Below, one piece after another: positions 22,676-34,653 of a DNA stretch of 64,000 nucleotides. Each line of letters opens with the position of its first letter. Positions within the stretch are counted from its first letter, which is position 1. This DNA is from Luzula sylvatica (lineage: Eukaryota > Streptophyta > Magnoliopsida > Poales > Juncaceae). A program made the position numbers and the translations under genes. The stretch covers positions 13,433,167 through 13,497,166 of the forward strand of contig OX326956.1 in the NCBI GenBank assembly GCA_946800325.1, read 5' to 3'. The notes below the pieces were generated by a model, which had not been told where the DNA came from, searched no databases, and saw only the letters and a program-made list of their open reading frames with translations.

Positions 22676-23325
22676 TGTTGGGGCGGCGACGATCCGGCAC
22701 CGCCCGTGAATAAATTATTACCAATTGTTGGGGCGGCAACGATCCGGCACCGCCCCGCAAATAAAATAATAAATGAATTTTGCCCGTACTAACTATGTGA
22801 ATTCAACCGAATTATTTCAAAATAAAACCGTACCTTAACCGTATGCGGAAGCGTATGGAATCCGTCCGAATTGATGTCGTGTCATCACCGTTGTTGCGTT
22901 CATGAAGCCTTAGTCGCAAAGATTTGGAATTCCAAGCACTTTATGATCTCCAATTTGAAGAATCCTTCGGTTTCTTTTCTCCTATGGATCTCTCTCTTTT
23001 CTTAATGGGATGGAAAAGAGAATGGCAGAATATTAATCTCTTAATCATATGTGCTTGGGACCAATTTGCTTTTATAGCCACAAGGCATCTTTTCACAAAG
23101 ACATACCTTTTGGGCTCCTAATGTGGATCTTCTAATTCAGCCCATCATAGAAAATAGAAGCACCACCCACAATATTCTATACATCAAAAGCCCACAACAT
23201 AATTGACACATATAATGCTTAATTTTATAACTAAAATTCGTCACTATATTATAAGCATATAAATGACAATATTACAACACATAATATTTTACATATAAGT
23301 CCAATGTTGGAATAATGTTCCAACA
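22676..23325 (-). repeat. 3' LTR of the non-coding Copia element
   Basis: 650 bp, starting TGTTGGGGCGGC on the plus strand. It carries an internal tandem duplication of about 57 bp (the ggcggc-gacgatccggcaccgcc unit twice). The 65-codon frame inside occurs in both LTRs and is not a gene. Confidence 0.92.
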
Positions 23326-23336
23326 ATCTCCCACTT
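23326..23336 (-). other. polypurine tract
   Basis: AAGTGGGAGAT on the minus strand directly before the 3' LTR. This is the usual plus-strand primer position, and the wording is common in plant Copia elements. Confidence 0.8.
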
Positions 23337-23651
23337 GGACTATATGTAACTCCTTATAATTACGTATTGACCATAAACCGAAATACGCGTACTTGTTTGT
23401 CATAAAAACTTCATGTGTCCCTAACCAATTCCGTCCATCAATAATATCAACGTAGGATCAAAGCGGTTTTCGTCACATTTAACGCAACTAAACCTTCAAT
23501 GGTCACATACACTAATATAACTGAATGACATGAATTATGATGTGGATGTGTAGCATGGAAATTTCATGTAATGTGATCTTAACATGCCTATTTCCAACTT
23601 GGTCCTCCTAAAAATAAATTTAGTGAGATCCTTAAAATTGTATCCTTCAAT

Positions 23652-23757
23652 AACTTAATGAGATAAACCGTCTCCTTTAAAACCGCATTGAGACAAACCG
23701 TCTCCTATAATACCTTAATGAGACAAACCGTCTCCTTTAAACCGTATTGAGACGAAC
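23652..23757. repeat. ~30-bp tandem repeat inside the LTR element
   Basis: About four units, each containing GAGACAAACCGTCTC, a 5-bp inverted repeat around a 5-base loop, with alternating cttaat and gcatt/gtatt leaders. Confidence 0.8.
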
Positions 23758-24699
23758 ATAGTTTCAATCAGAGTAAAGTGATAAATATAACTTTAATTCT
23801 GCAGAATAACCATAATACCGAAAAAACTTGAAAAACTTTATAACCATATCATATGTCTATGACATATGTTTATATCACGTGTCTATATCATAATAATTGT
23901 ACAAATATTTGCTCCCACTATAACTGAATATCTTAACCGAAATTACACCCATATAAGCAACGTCTTGCTTATATAACCTATTGGATAATTATATCTTATT
24001 GGAGTTTGTACCAAAATATATGATAGACAAATATTACTCTGACTTTATTTACTTTCTCTCACGTAAGTAATAGTATATTAAATAATTAACAAAATCCATC
24101 TCAAAACCAAATAAGATGATTTTGTTATAAAACCAAAAATATATATACCAATGTCAATGTTCTTGAGATGTCAAAGTTTGTCTTTTCGGCTAAACAAAAT
24201 TTGTAGCCGTATTTTCCCCCCGCAAACAAGACATTTTTCAATAATCATAAACAAGCATTGTATTGCTCACCAAAGAAACCGAATAATAATAACAAATTTA
24301 ATTAAAGGTTATCCCAATCATCAAGATATCCCTTTTCCGTTAATATTTTGACTTTGGCCAATCATATTAACTTCTTATTGATATCCTGGCGTAGTAATCA
24401 AGAATTGATAATAAATTAACGTGTCAACAAATTAACCTTCCTTTGGGCCGATTAAATAAGTCACACGTAAAATCAAATAATTATCACACACTTATTACCA
24501 CAGATGAATATGAAATTATATTAAATATTGCCTTCCTTTGGGCCGATCAATATTTAAATAATAATATCAAACACATATATTTTTATATTTTAAAATATAA
24601 TTAATTTCAACAAGAGAGGTCACTTTGGCGACATGTCGCTGACCTTAATTAATCTTAAAACACATATACCTTTAACCTTTTAATTAATCCTAAAATTAT

Positions 24700-25260
24700 A
24701 CCTTATTATGAATAATTTCCTTAATTTTAATATTCAAAATTTTAATATTCTGAATTTTAATATCCATAATTTCCATATTCAAAATTTCCATATTTAGAAT
24801 TTCCAAATTCGGAATTTTCCTGCTCCGTATTTCAAAATCCTGAATTTCCAGATTTGGAATTCCTGATTCCAGACTATGAATATCCAGAATTTTTGTATTC
24901 CAGAATTTGAGATTCCAGAATTGCATTGTCCAGTATTTCCAGATTCCAGGTTTTATATTTTCCAGATTTGGAAATTCGGGATTTTAAACACCCTCCGAAA
25001 ACCGGAATATTGAATCCAAAATCGATTTCCCAGTTTTCTTTTCCCAGATTTCGAAATTCGGGATTTGGAATACCTCAAACAAAACTTGAATATCAAATCC
25101 TAATTTCCAAATCCAGACTTTAAAATCCAGAATTTGATATCCTGATTTTTATATTTAGAATTTGTAATTCCGGATTTTAATAAACTTAAAAAACCAGAAT
25201 TTCAAATTCTAATTTTCATTAACATAAAAAACCGAGAAAGGAAATCCGAATTTTTAATAA
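24700..25260. repeat. degenerate short tandem repeat in the LTR element interior
   Basis: Words such as ttccagaattt, tttggaattcc and tttaatattc repeat every 12-16 bp over about 560 bp with much drift. A minus-strand open frame (24696-24926) with recurring NLEI and NMEI is explained by the repeat and not by a gene. Confidence 0.7.
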
Positions 25261-25637
25261 ACATATAAATCAGGATTCCAAATCCCATCCCTTCCAAACA
25301 TCACGACCTGCACCAGAGGGAAAAATGCCAAAAAAATGGAAGCAAAGCAATGGCGTCCCCTCTCTGGTCCCTTGTCTGGTCGGCGGGCCACTGTGCCACC
25401 GACGTCCGTTGAAGAAACGGAGACCACAGATGTGTCCGAAATTATCCACTGAGTATAGAGAGATAGTACAAATTTTCTATAAACTTTTCTTTCTCTCTAA
25501 TTTTGTGACCCGTTTGTGACCCGTTTCGATAAAAAAACGAAATTATCCGAAATTAACAGAAATTGGACGAGAGAAATCGTGCTAAACACTATATACTTCG
25601 TTTCTCTTCCATTTAAACTTTGATTCGACATAGTTTC

Positions 25638-25649
25638 GCTCTGATACCA
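25638..25649 (-). other. primer-binding site (initiator Met tRNA)
   Basis: TGGTATCAGAGC on the minus strand, two bases inside the 5' LTR. It is complementary to the 3' end of plant initiator-Met tRNA and fixes the element's orientation. Confidence 0.9.
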
Positions 25650-25651
25650 AT

Positions 25652-26314
25652 TGTTGGGGCGGCGACGATCCGGCACCGCCCGTGAATAAATTATTACCAA
25701 TTGTTGGGGCGGCAACGATCCGGCACCGCCCCGCAAATAAAATAATAAATGAATTTTGCCCGTACAAACGGACCGTACTAACTATGTGAATTCAACCGAA
25801 TTATTTCAAAATAAAACCGTACCTTAACCGTATGCGGAAGCGTATGGAATCCGTCCGAATTGATGTCGTGTCATCACCGTTGTTGCGTTCATGAAGCCTT
25901 AGTCGCAAAGATTTGGAATTCCAAGCACTTTATGATCTCCAATTTGAAGAATCCTTCGGTTTCTTTTCTCCTATGGATCTCTCTCTTTTCTTAATGGGAT
26001 GGAAAAGAGAATGGCAGAATATTAATCTCTTAATCATATGTGCTTGGGACCAATTTGCTTTTATAGCCACAAGGCATCTTTTCACAAAGACATACCTTTT
26101 GGGCTCCTAATGTGGATCTTCTAATTCAGCCCATCATAGAAAATAGAAGCACCACCCACAATATTCTATACATCAAAGGCCCACAACATAATTGACACAT
26201 ATAATGCTTAATTTTATAACTAAAATTCATCACTATATTATAAGCATATAAATGACAATATTACAACACATAATATTTTACATATAAGTCCAATGTTGGA
26301 ATAATGTTCCAACA
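25652..26314 (-). repeat. 5' LTR of the non-coding Copia element
   Basis: 663 bp, nearly identical to the 3' LTR. It has 13 extra bases (around 25765) that repeat the cgtac word. Confidence 0.92.
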
Positions 26315-26639
26315 ATATATTCCAAAAGAAATGCAATCGCAAATTGTTAGAGCATTTGCACATACAGTTAGGTCACAATTTCTTTGGTACGATACGAATA
26401 ATTTGTATTAAAAAAATAGGCATAACAATTATAAAAACAATTACATACAATTAGTTCATTTGTAGTTTTTTCTACATATCGATGTTATTTAAGCATAATC
26501 ACAATAAAATAGATAAATGTGATTTTCTTCTTCAATTCAACTGATATTTTTTTTTGGGAAGATAGTGTACAATTTTAGTCAATTAGTTGATATAATCATT
26601 CAAACTATAAACAAGTACCGATTAATATTCCAGCAGTTA

Positions 26640-27426
26640 AGTGTAAGAGACAAAATACTTAAATTATCATAATTGTTTTCAATATAGAATAGAAGTAAAA
26701 TTAATTTTGAAACCTCAATACTTAAATTAATGGTTTGCAAAGATTTTAAGTTATTAAATTAATGCAAAGTAGTGTTAATTTGATGATGTTAATTTCTTTT
26801 ACCAAAATGTTTTTTAGTTTTTCCTTCAATTTATCAATTTGTTCTTAGTATTTTTTATTATCTTCATAAATATTCTAACATATACTAATTTGAAAAATTA
26901 ATAAAAGACGAATACTCATTTGAATATTAATATTTATTTAAAACTTATTTATTATTTTTTTTACAAAAATGAAATCAAGAAATTTTTATTTATTATATAT
27001 TTTTGTTACATGGAAAGAGTTTTTCAGTACAAACGATACAATTGATTTGATTCTTTGAATAACTTTTAAGGTTTTTCTATCATCATTAGTTGCTTGGATA
27101 ATTAATGCATTGTGTTTGTGTGTACTCATAACAAGTATATGCACGAAAGAGACCAAGAAAGAAAATACATTACTATATCTATTTACCGGTACCCTAATCA
27201 TGCCATCATCAAGATAACAAATGCAGTTAGCATGATCAAATTCCATGCATTTGGTATCTACTTGCATCCAAAAATCTAAAAAACACATCATGTATATTAT
27301 AGATGAAACTCATCTGCAATTATTATGATTACAATTATAATTATCAAGAAAATAGGATATAATCAAGAAAAATTTATGTGAAAATGATTCTAAGTGCCGT
27401 AAAGATAATAGAAAATAAACAGAAAA
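26640..27426. repeat. dispersed repeat block, copy C, first part
   Basis: Matches copies B (13560 onward) and E (33170 onward) through gaaaataaacagaaaa, where a Helitron-like insert interrupts it. It continues at 28448. Confidence 0.7.
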
Positions 27427-28447
27427 GCTAAGAGATTATCCGCGCTTCGTGGCGATTTTGTTTTATTTGTTATACCATACACATATTTTTTTAATCCGAC
27501 ACAATGCGAATATTTATTTAGTAGTATAATGCAACACATACAAAAAAAAATGTTACTATAAGTTAATAAAATAACACGCGTTGACATAAATAAAAAACAA
27601 AATCATATGGTATTTTGAATCTTCATATCTAAAATAAGAATAATAATATTTTAAAAGTTCAAAAAAATTATTTGTGTCCGATAACTTTTATGTTTCATTT
27701 TTGTTATTGAAAAATATTATATAAGTTACAGAAATCATTTGTGTTTAGTAAATAAATATCTTTCGTTTTTATTATTTTTTTTAAAGATTAACCTGAAATT
27801 ATTTTAAGTAAAAGTACAAATATAACATAAATTGTAGTATGTGCAATTTTTTTCAATTATAGTTTAAAAATAATAATAATTAGGCTTACAAGTCATTAAT
27901 GTAATTATACATATTTTTTATATATTTTTTTACATAATTGTTTTCATAATTTTAAGTTAGAGAAAAATATTGAATATATGCTGATGTAGATCTCAAAATA
28001 AAGATAAAATTCAAATGAATATATTTCTTAATTTTTTAAAATTATATTATGAAAAACTAATAATATTAGATTTATGTTTTATGATATTATATATTAATTT
28101 ATTAATGTTAGATATTTAAACTTTTCAAATTTTATTTATATTCACAATTGATCATGTAGCATATTGTGAAAAAATCAAATCAAATACAACTAGTCCAACA
28201 TGAACCTAACAAATAATATTTTGACACATCATCAGTGTAAGGTGATGTGACCTTCTAAAATTGCTTAAAACTATGTGTAAAATAAGGGACACATAAATGT
28301 GTACAAATAAAACATAATCACACAAAATCAAAAGTTAATCCATGGTTCATATGTTGCCACATATCATAATCTAATGATTGAAATAATTGTGATGATGTGA
28401 CATGATGAGATTACTTAAAGATGGGACCAAAATAAAGGGGTTGATAA
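27427..28447 (-). mobile_element. Helitron-like insertion with empty site
   Basis: In copies B (14317-14330) and E the repeat block reads gaaaa followed directly by attagatg or attaaatg. Here the two halves are split by 1,021 bp. On the minus strand the insert has a 5' TCAACCCC (three bases after the junction) and ends with a GC hairpin, ATCGCCACGAAGCGCGGAT, followed by AATCTCTTAGC and host T. This fits Helitron structure (5' TC, 3' hairpin, CTRR-like end, no target duplication). It has no coding capacity, so it would be non-autonomous. The terminal CTTAGC is not a perfect CTRR. Confidence 0.55.
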
Positions 28448-29390
28448 ATTAGATGGTGGAGGAAACTAATTATTTCTTGATATAATGATGAGCTTTAAAC
28501 ACAATTATCCAATTATCCAATAATGAATGTCCTAGTTATGAGATTAAAGGGGGTCACAAATATATTTGAAAAGAGTGGTGATGCATGTCGTCCTTAACAT
28601 CCCCTAGATTGATTGATGTGTTGGCGTCTGTATTAATGATAGTGGTAAATCATGACTATTTAATTTTTTTCATCATACATAAGAAAAAAAGGTAAGAAAG
28701 ATTCACCGTTTCACACATCAGTATTTATTTAGTATTTATTTAGTATTTTTAACAAATTTGTTCACCACCATATACAATTAATGAAATTTAAATCTATAAA
28801 TTTGGAAAAGAAGTTATTGGACTAAATTAATATATCATTTAACTTGTGTTAAACAGATACACATGAATAAGACCATCGTAAAAGATAAACAAAAATATAA
28901 TAATGAAAACGAAAATAATAATTTCGCAAAAATTAGAAAATAAAAAAGAAAATATTTTTTTTTAAAAAATATTTAAAATAAAATTAAAAAATTATTCAAA
29001 TAAATATAACTTGTTTCAGGTATGATTTTTTATCTGCGAGTATTTTTGGTTCGGATTCGGATAATATTCGAAAATTCGGATTCAGATATGGAAAAACTTA
29101 TCCGAACCCGACTCGCCCCGTTGACATTCCTTGTCTCCCGAACCCAAATAGAGCCCGTTTGTAATGATGTGCCCTTGTTTTATCTGACTCGCTAATTAAT
29201 CCCTAGTGCATTCGTTCTCTTAGAGTGCCAAAGGGTTCAATCGAGAGTTCTATTGGAAAATAAAAGTTCAAATTATTTTATGGATGTTCCGCAAAATTTG
29301 GTTTTGTATAGGTTCATAATTGGATCATCTATTTTATTTTTATTGTGAGTTTTACTTTTCATTGATCTTGATGGTGAATTTGAGAAAACA
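28448..29390. repeat. dispersed repeat block, copy C, second part
   Basis: Continues copy C: cttgatataatgatgagc, then diverged sequence, then cccgaacccaaat, gactcgctaattaat and tattgtgagtttta near 29340. The latter serves as the empty site for MITEs found in copy E. No gene was seen. Confidence 0.6.
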
Positions 29391-29744
29391 TCGATCGAAA
29401 AGGGATACCGAATAATCGCATTTATCCTCTATGCAAAAGAGAATAATAATTTGCAGATCACTTATTTCTTAGATGCAGTTTCACAAGAACGACGTTAAAA
29501 ATCTTGGAAAGAATAACTTAAGTGCCGATCAAATGGAAAGCCAAAGAAAACATAATAGACACATGACTAACAAATAAAGGAAAACAACAAAATGAAGACA
29601 ATGATCCTTGACAAATACTTTTGAGTGTCCTAAATTGGACAATATGGAAACAACGAAACGCACGGATTTAACAACTCATCCGCACCGCCCAACATTACGG
29701 CAACTAAAGCATTTGAAGAAGTGACGCTATGGAGCATAAACCTT
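29391..29744. other. spacer, no gene seen
   Basis: Ordinary AT-rich sequence without a supported gene or repeat. Confidence 0.4.
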
Positions 29745-30310
29745 TGACCAGTTCGGATTTGGGTCGTTTCGGTTTTCGAGGCATTCGGTTTCGGATCGTT
29801 TTGATTTTCGAGTCATTCGGTTCCGGGTCGTTTCGGTTTTCGGATCATTCGGGTCTTGCTTATTTTGATTTTTAGGTCATTCGGATTTTGCAAAAAATTG
29901 ATTTCGAATCATTCATTTTTCCAAAAATTTAATTTTCGGATAATTCGAAATTTATTTTATTGATTAAGACATTTTAGCAATATTATATTGATTTTAGCAA
30001 TAATATATTAAATGTCGGATCATTCGGGTCGATAGGTTTCGGGTCATTCGGGTTTCGGATCATTCGGGTTCGTGTCGAGTTCGAGTTCAGATCATTCGGT
30101 TTCGGATCGATTTCGAGTTCGGATCATTCGGTTTTGGGTCGATTTCGGATTCAAATCATTCGGCTTCGGATCAATTTTGTGTTCGGGTCATTCAGTTTCG
30201 ATTCGGTTCGGATTTGAATCGTTGACTTTTCAACATTTTTCGGTTCGGGTCGGGTTCGAATTCGAACGAATCGGATCATTTTTTTGGATCGGTCAGATTT
30301 TGCGGGCTCT
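29745..30310. repeat. degenerate TTCGGGTCATTCGG-type tandem repeat
   Basis: About 560 bp of drifting units combining ttcgg, ggtcattcgg and ttcggatcg. This kind of subterminal repetition is common in plant hAT-type non-autonomous elements. Clear terminal inverted repeats were not found. The frame at 30072-30392 is a product of the repeat. Confidence 0.6.
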
Positions 30311-30383
30311 AATTATTATGAACTCTGAATTATGGGTGTATTTGCTGTTTGGGTGCATGTGTCGAGTCACGACAAGTTTGTGT

Positions 30384-30932
30384 CATAGTTAGTCATTCGT
30401 GATACGCGAATACTACGGTACGCAATACGTTCGTTTATATTTAGGATCAAACGTTTTTTAAGTCGGTCAAATATTCGGTCAAATAAAAAACAATACGCTA
30501 ATAATTCGTCAATTCGTTTATTCTTCTATAGTTATGTTTATTTTACATAATACGGATGCAATAATTCGGTACATAAAAATATATAAATGTACATTTGTTT
30601 ACCCATAAATAATTCATAATTATAATTATTTTATTAAACAATATTTATTTTAGTTCAAAATCATAAATTTATATATTATTATTGATATTTTGATTTTCTT
30701 AATCATTTTTGAAAATTTATGTTTTTTTTATTTACTTAAAAAAAATTTATTTTTTTCTTCTAAAAAATCGTATTATACGGAAATACGTGTATTATTCGTG
30801 TTTTTTTAAAACAATTATAAAATACGCAAATTATTCATCAGGTTGAGTACGGGAACGGCAATACGTATATTATTCGTAATACGTAATTATTCGTAAATTA
30901 TACGCGTATTATTCGCGAATTGAACAACTATG
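30384..30932. mobile_element. hAT-like MITE with empty site
   Basis: Terminal inverted repeats begin CATAGTT (CATAGTTagTCATTCGtG left; CATAGTTgTtCAATTCGCG on the reversed right end). Flanks are an 8-bp imperfect duplication, gTTTGTGT (30376-30383) and aTTTGTGT (30933-30940). The related block copy at 36241-36262 reads caagtttgtgtatgg without the insert. Inner sequence is rich in TACG/ATTCG words. An 8-bp duplication fits hAT. A diverged relative of the interior lies near 58900-59110. Confidence 0.65.
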
Positions 30933-30949
30933 ATTTGTGTATGGAAAAG

Positions 30950-31900
30950 ATCGAGAAAGGAACATATTCAACTGGGCCGGCCCGGCTCATGATTATATAG
31001 TTTATTTATTCATCTAATTTGGGGAGACGAAAATCAAGAAAGATACCAAAAAAAAAAGTCTCATGCCATCAAGATTGCAAATGCAACTTGCATGATCAAA
31101 CAATTCACATGCATTTATCACCTAGTTACATCGAAGACCTAATCAAACCATTGTGTATATCAGATAGAAGCTCATTGCATTCTTATTATAATTATTGAGA
31201 AATGTGTCCTTATCAGAAAGTTTTTTGTGATAATAATTCTAATTGTCGCCAAAATATTAGAAATAAAAACAAGACAAGTATAAGATGATGGAGAAAACTA
31301 ATTATTTCTTGAAGTAATGTTGAGTTTTAAACGTCATTGTATAATAATGAATGCCCTAGTTATGGGATTAAAAGAGGTTAAAAAAACATTTGAAAACAGT
31401 TGAAATGAACGGGAAGAGAGGAGAGGAAATCGGTTATATTGTCTCTAAACAGTTAGAAGGAATTATGAAAGGCATCATTGATCACTAGAATAAAGTTTGT
31501 CTAATTCCCCAAAAGATTTGAGGATATCGGTTATATTTTCTTCTTTTTCCTTCAAAACAAATAAAATTTGTTTGTCTAATTCCCCAAAAAGATTTGAGGA
31601 TATTTTTCTTTGTACACATTGTATTCTAATTGAACTTCATCTTCTCTGTTGTCTAAAACCAGTACAAAATGAAAAATGAAATTATCAATCGTGATGTTTA
31701 TCTAAATGTATCATTTTATTTTTCTAAAAATATACTGATTAATTCATATTTGAATTTGAATTATTCATTGAACTGGGAATATTTTTAATGTTTTTAGGAT
31801 TCATTGGTTTCATTCATTATTAATCTACTTATTCCATGGTTGGCAACGTACAAAATATAAGTAACTAATTTTAACATTGTTTAGATAAATTTAGAAAATA
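30950..31900. repeat. dispersed repeat block, copy D
   Basis: About 1 kb closely matching 36262-37440 (copy F) and more distantly the other copies. It includes a 30-bp tandem duplication (tttgtctaattccccaaa ... gaggatat at 31498 and 31573). Confidence 0.75.
31811..31860 (-). pseudogene. fragment of a dioxygenase exon 2 edge
   Basis: On the minus strand a gttgccaaccatggaataag-type sequence matches the start of exon 2 of the dioxygenase gene (48850-48890), where it encodes VANHGIS, and continues a few bases into the intron side. Only about 40 bp are preserved. The same fragment occurs in copy F at 37341-37380. Confidence 0.45.
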
Positions 31901-32088
31901 TTTAAGTTCTTAAGTTCTTATCTAATATAGTAATATATAATCTTTAATTGGATAATCATGCCATATAAGAACAATATCAATATAAAAATCAAGTGGGCCT
32001 AATACATGGGCTTATTTCGTAGGCCTATAATGGTGAAATCCGGTGTTCCTGCAAAATGGTGAAATACAGTGTTACCTATATAATAATA
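31861..32088. other. AT-rich spacer
   Basis: Contains a short tandem gttcttaagttctta and two similar tggtgaaat-c-ggtgtt words. No gene. Confidence 0.4.
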
Positions 32089-32349
32089 GGGAGATTTTAT
32101 TATACACCATTTTTCTTATCATACATTCATTGTCAAGGATATTTGGAGTAATTATCCATTTATGAATATTTAAGATAAGGATTCAAATATATTTATCAAT
32201 TAATGTTTGACTAAATTGAAATTTTTTGTTGTTCAATTAAACAAAAATCTCCATAAAAGATCAATTTTATGATAAACTCTTTAACAAATATAATTAATTG
32301 CTAAAATACCCAAAATATCCTTTTAAAAGAGTGTATAATAGAATTCCCC
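32089..32349. mobile_element. MITE related to the one at 11064
   Basis: Left end GGGAGATTTTATTATACACC and reversed right end GGGGAATTCTATTATACACT form imperfect 20-bp TIRs. The inner ctaaaatacccaaaatatcc matches the 11064-11261 MITE. The element is 261 bp and non-coding. Confidence 0.7.
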
Positions 32350-32351
32350 AT

Positions 32352-32362
32352 AATAATAATCA

Positions 32363-32396
<34 letters not shown>
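32352..32396. repeat. (ATT)n microsatellite
   Basis: An uninterrupted run of about 13 ATT/TTA units directly beside the MITE. Confidence 0.9.
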
Positions 32397-32399
<3 letters not shown>

Positions 32400-32619
32400 G
32401 AAATTGGGAGATCATTTTAGCATTTTTTTTTTCCACCATAATAATAATGATCACATATCGTATTATTCTTTTTTAATTCAGGCAGAGTTTCATGTGTGTT
32501 CCTGCAAAATATCATAATTACACGTATATCTCTAAAAAAGGTGAAAGTTATTTTTTTTTACCAAGTTATTTTTTCAATTTTTTTTCTATATAAATATAGT
32601 AGGCTGTGAGACAATTGAT

Positions 32620-34340
32620 CTAGAGTTCTTTTCATTATATATCGTGAGGACACAATACACGGTATATTCAATTTCTTTTGCGAGGTACACATGAAATTAT
32701 TGATTACAAACTATCGAAATTTTTTGTGGTCATCGTGATATTATATTTTTCATTTATAGAGATATAAGTGATATTTTTATATTTTTATATTTCGAAAATT
32801 ACACATGAAATTGGTCATTTTAACTCAATTGAGGATTCTTTTCTCAATACATGGTATATTCAACATGATGTTATATTTTCATTTCTTGTAATAACAAGCA
32901 ACTGGATAATGAACAATTTAATACTGTAAATATGTTTTTGAATCAAATTTGGAGTGTCAAAGAACTCAATTGAGGATTCTTTTGAGAAATAAATGTTCAA
33001 ATTATTTTATGGATGTTCCACAAAATCTGGTTTTCTCGTGATACATAATTCGATCATATGTTTTATTTTTATTGTGAGTTCTATTTTCATTGGTCTTTTG
33101 AATGTAATTTTAGTTGAGCAATGTGTTTTTTGAAATGTGCATGCTTTGATTGTGTTTATTTCATCCAACTAAATATGGTATAAAATATCATACTTGTTTT
33201 CAATACATAATAGACGTAAAATTAATTTTGCAACCATAAAACTTAAATTAATGGTTTGCAAAGAGTTAAGTTGTTAAATTAATGCAAAGTAGTGTTAAAT
33301 TGGATGATGTTAATTTTGTTTTTTTACCAAAATACTTTCTATTTTATCCTTCAATTTATCAAATTGTTGTTAATATTTTTTATTATCTTCATAAATATTT
33401 TAATATATCTAATTTGAAAAATAAATAAATAAGTAATACTCAATTGAATATTAATATTTATTTAAAACTTATTTATTATTTTTTTTTACAAAAATGAAAT
33501 CAAGAAATTTTTATTTATTATATATTTTTGTTACATGGAAAGAGTTTTTCAGTACAAAAGATACAATTGATTTGATTCTTTGAATAGCTTCTAAGGTTTT
33601 TCTATCATCATTAGTTTTGCTCTGATGATGCATCGTCTTTGTGTGTACTCATAACAAGTATATGCACCAAAGAGACCAAGAAAGAAAATACATGACTATC
33701 TATTTTACCCGAATTTAAAGAAAAAAATAAATGAAATCATGCCATCAAGATAACAAATGCAGTTAGCATGATCAAATTCCATGCATTTGGTATCTACTTG
33801 CATCCAAAAATCTAGAAAACACATCATGTATATTATAGATGAAACTCATCTGCATTTATTATGATTATAATTTATCAAAAAAATATGACATAATCAAGAA
33901 AGTTTTATGTGAAAATGATTCTAAGTGCCGTAAAGATACTAGAAAATAAACAGAAAAATTAAATGATGGAGGAAACTGATTATTTCTTGATATAATGATG
34001 AGCTTTAAACGCAATTATCTAATAATGAATGTCCTAGTTATGAGCTCAATGGAGCAAATTCAATTATTTGAATTGAGACGCTCGTCTCCATTGCAGCATT
34101 ACTGGAGGTGTCCATAACGATGCTTTCAGATCTACTCTCACGAACCCAAATCGGGCCGGTTTTTAATGATCTGCCCTTGTTCTATCCGACTCGCTAATTA
34201 ATCCCAAGTGCAGTTTCTCTCTTAGAGTGCCAAAGGGTTCAATCGAGAGTTCAATTGGAAAATAAAAGTTCAAATTATTTTATGGATGTTCCACAAAATT
34301 TGGTTGTGTATAGGTTCATAACTGGATCATGTATTTTATC
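32620..34340. repeat. dispersed repeat block, copy E
   Basis: The longest uninterrupted copy. It aligns with B (11395-14397 without its LINE) and C (without its Helitron-like insert). It continues after inserted MITEs at 35606-35700 (tattgtgagttgtact). Confidence 0.7.
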
Positions 34341-34641
34341 GAGGCCATTTGCTCTGCCCCTCCATTTTTCTCCACTATTCACAATATGGAAAGACTAATT
34401 CAAATCTTTTAAATTTGTACTCGGTGAATTGTATTAATCGTTAATTGAAATTATTAATTATGTTGATGACTAATATAATTGTATTACGTGTTAATTACAT
34501 TTGAATTAACCATTCATTCAAAACACAATTAATCGTCAAATGAAATGGGGGTACAAATTGGAGATGAGTATTAATACCATCCCCCACTATTCACCATATC
34601 GTGAATAGTGGGGAGAATTGAGGGGCACGGTATAATTTCCC
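34341..34641. mobile_element. Mutator-like MITE, copy 1
   Basis: Left end GAGGCCATTTGCTCTGCCCC and reversed right end GGGAAATTATACCGTGCCCC form TIRs, with a second inner inverted repeat (cactattcac ... gtgaatagtg). Flanks are tattttatc (34332-34340) and tattttatt (34642-34650), an 8-of-9 match. The undisturbed site is seen in copy C near 29333-29345 (tattttatttttattgtg). Same family as 34654-35605 and 37474-37775. Confidence 0.75.
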
Positions 34642-34653
34642 TATTTTATTTTT

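Larger units (their letters stand above)
22676..26314 (-). mobile_element. non-coding Copia-type LTR retrotransposon
   Basis: Two direct LTRs (22676-23325 and 25652-26314) start TGTTGG and end CCAACA and are flanked by a 5-bp duplication ATATA (22671-22675 and 26315-26319). A primer-binding site matching initiator-Met tRNA lies one or two bases inside the 25652 LTR, so the element reads on the minus strand. A purine tract AAGTGGGAGAT adjoins the other LTR. The 2.3 kb interior has no gag, integrase or RT frame, so it depends on a partner element. The LTRs differ by two substitutions that I noticed and one 13-bp indel, so insertion is recent. The PBS, the purine tract and the TGTTGG ends fit Copia. 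Confidence 0.92.

Noticed and set aside
24696..24926. 76-codon frame with repeating NLEI/NMEI
   Set aside because: It follows from the degenerate short tandem repeat in the LTR element interior.
22924..26110. Two identical 65-codon frames at 22924-23121 and 25913-26110
   Set aside because: They lie inside the two LTRs and are identical because the LTRs are. No domain and no conservation argument.
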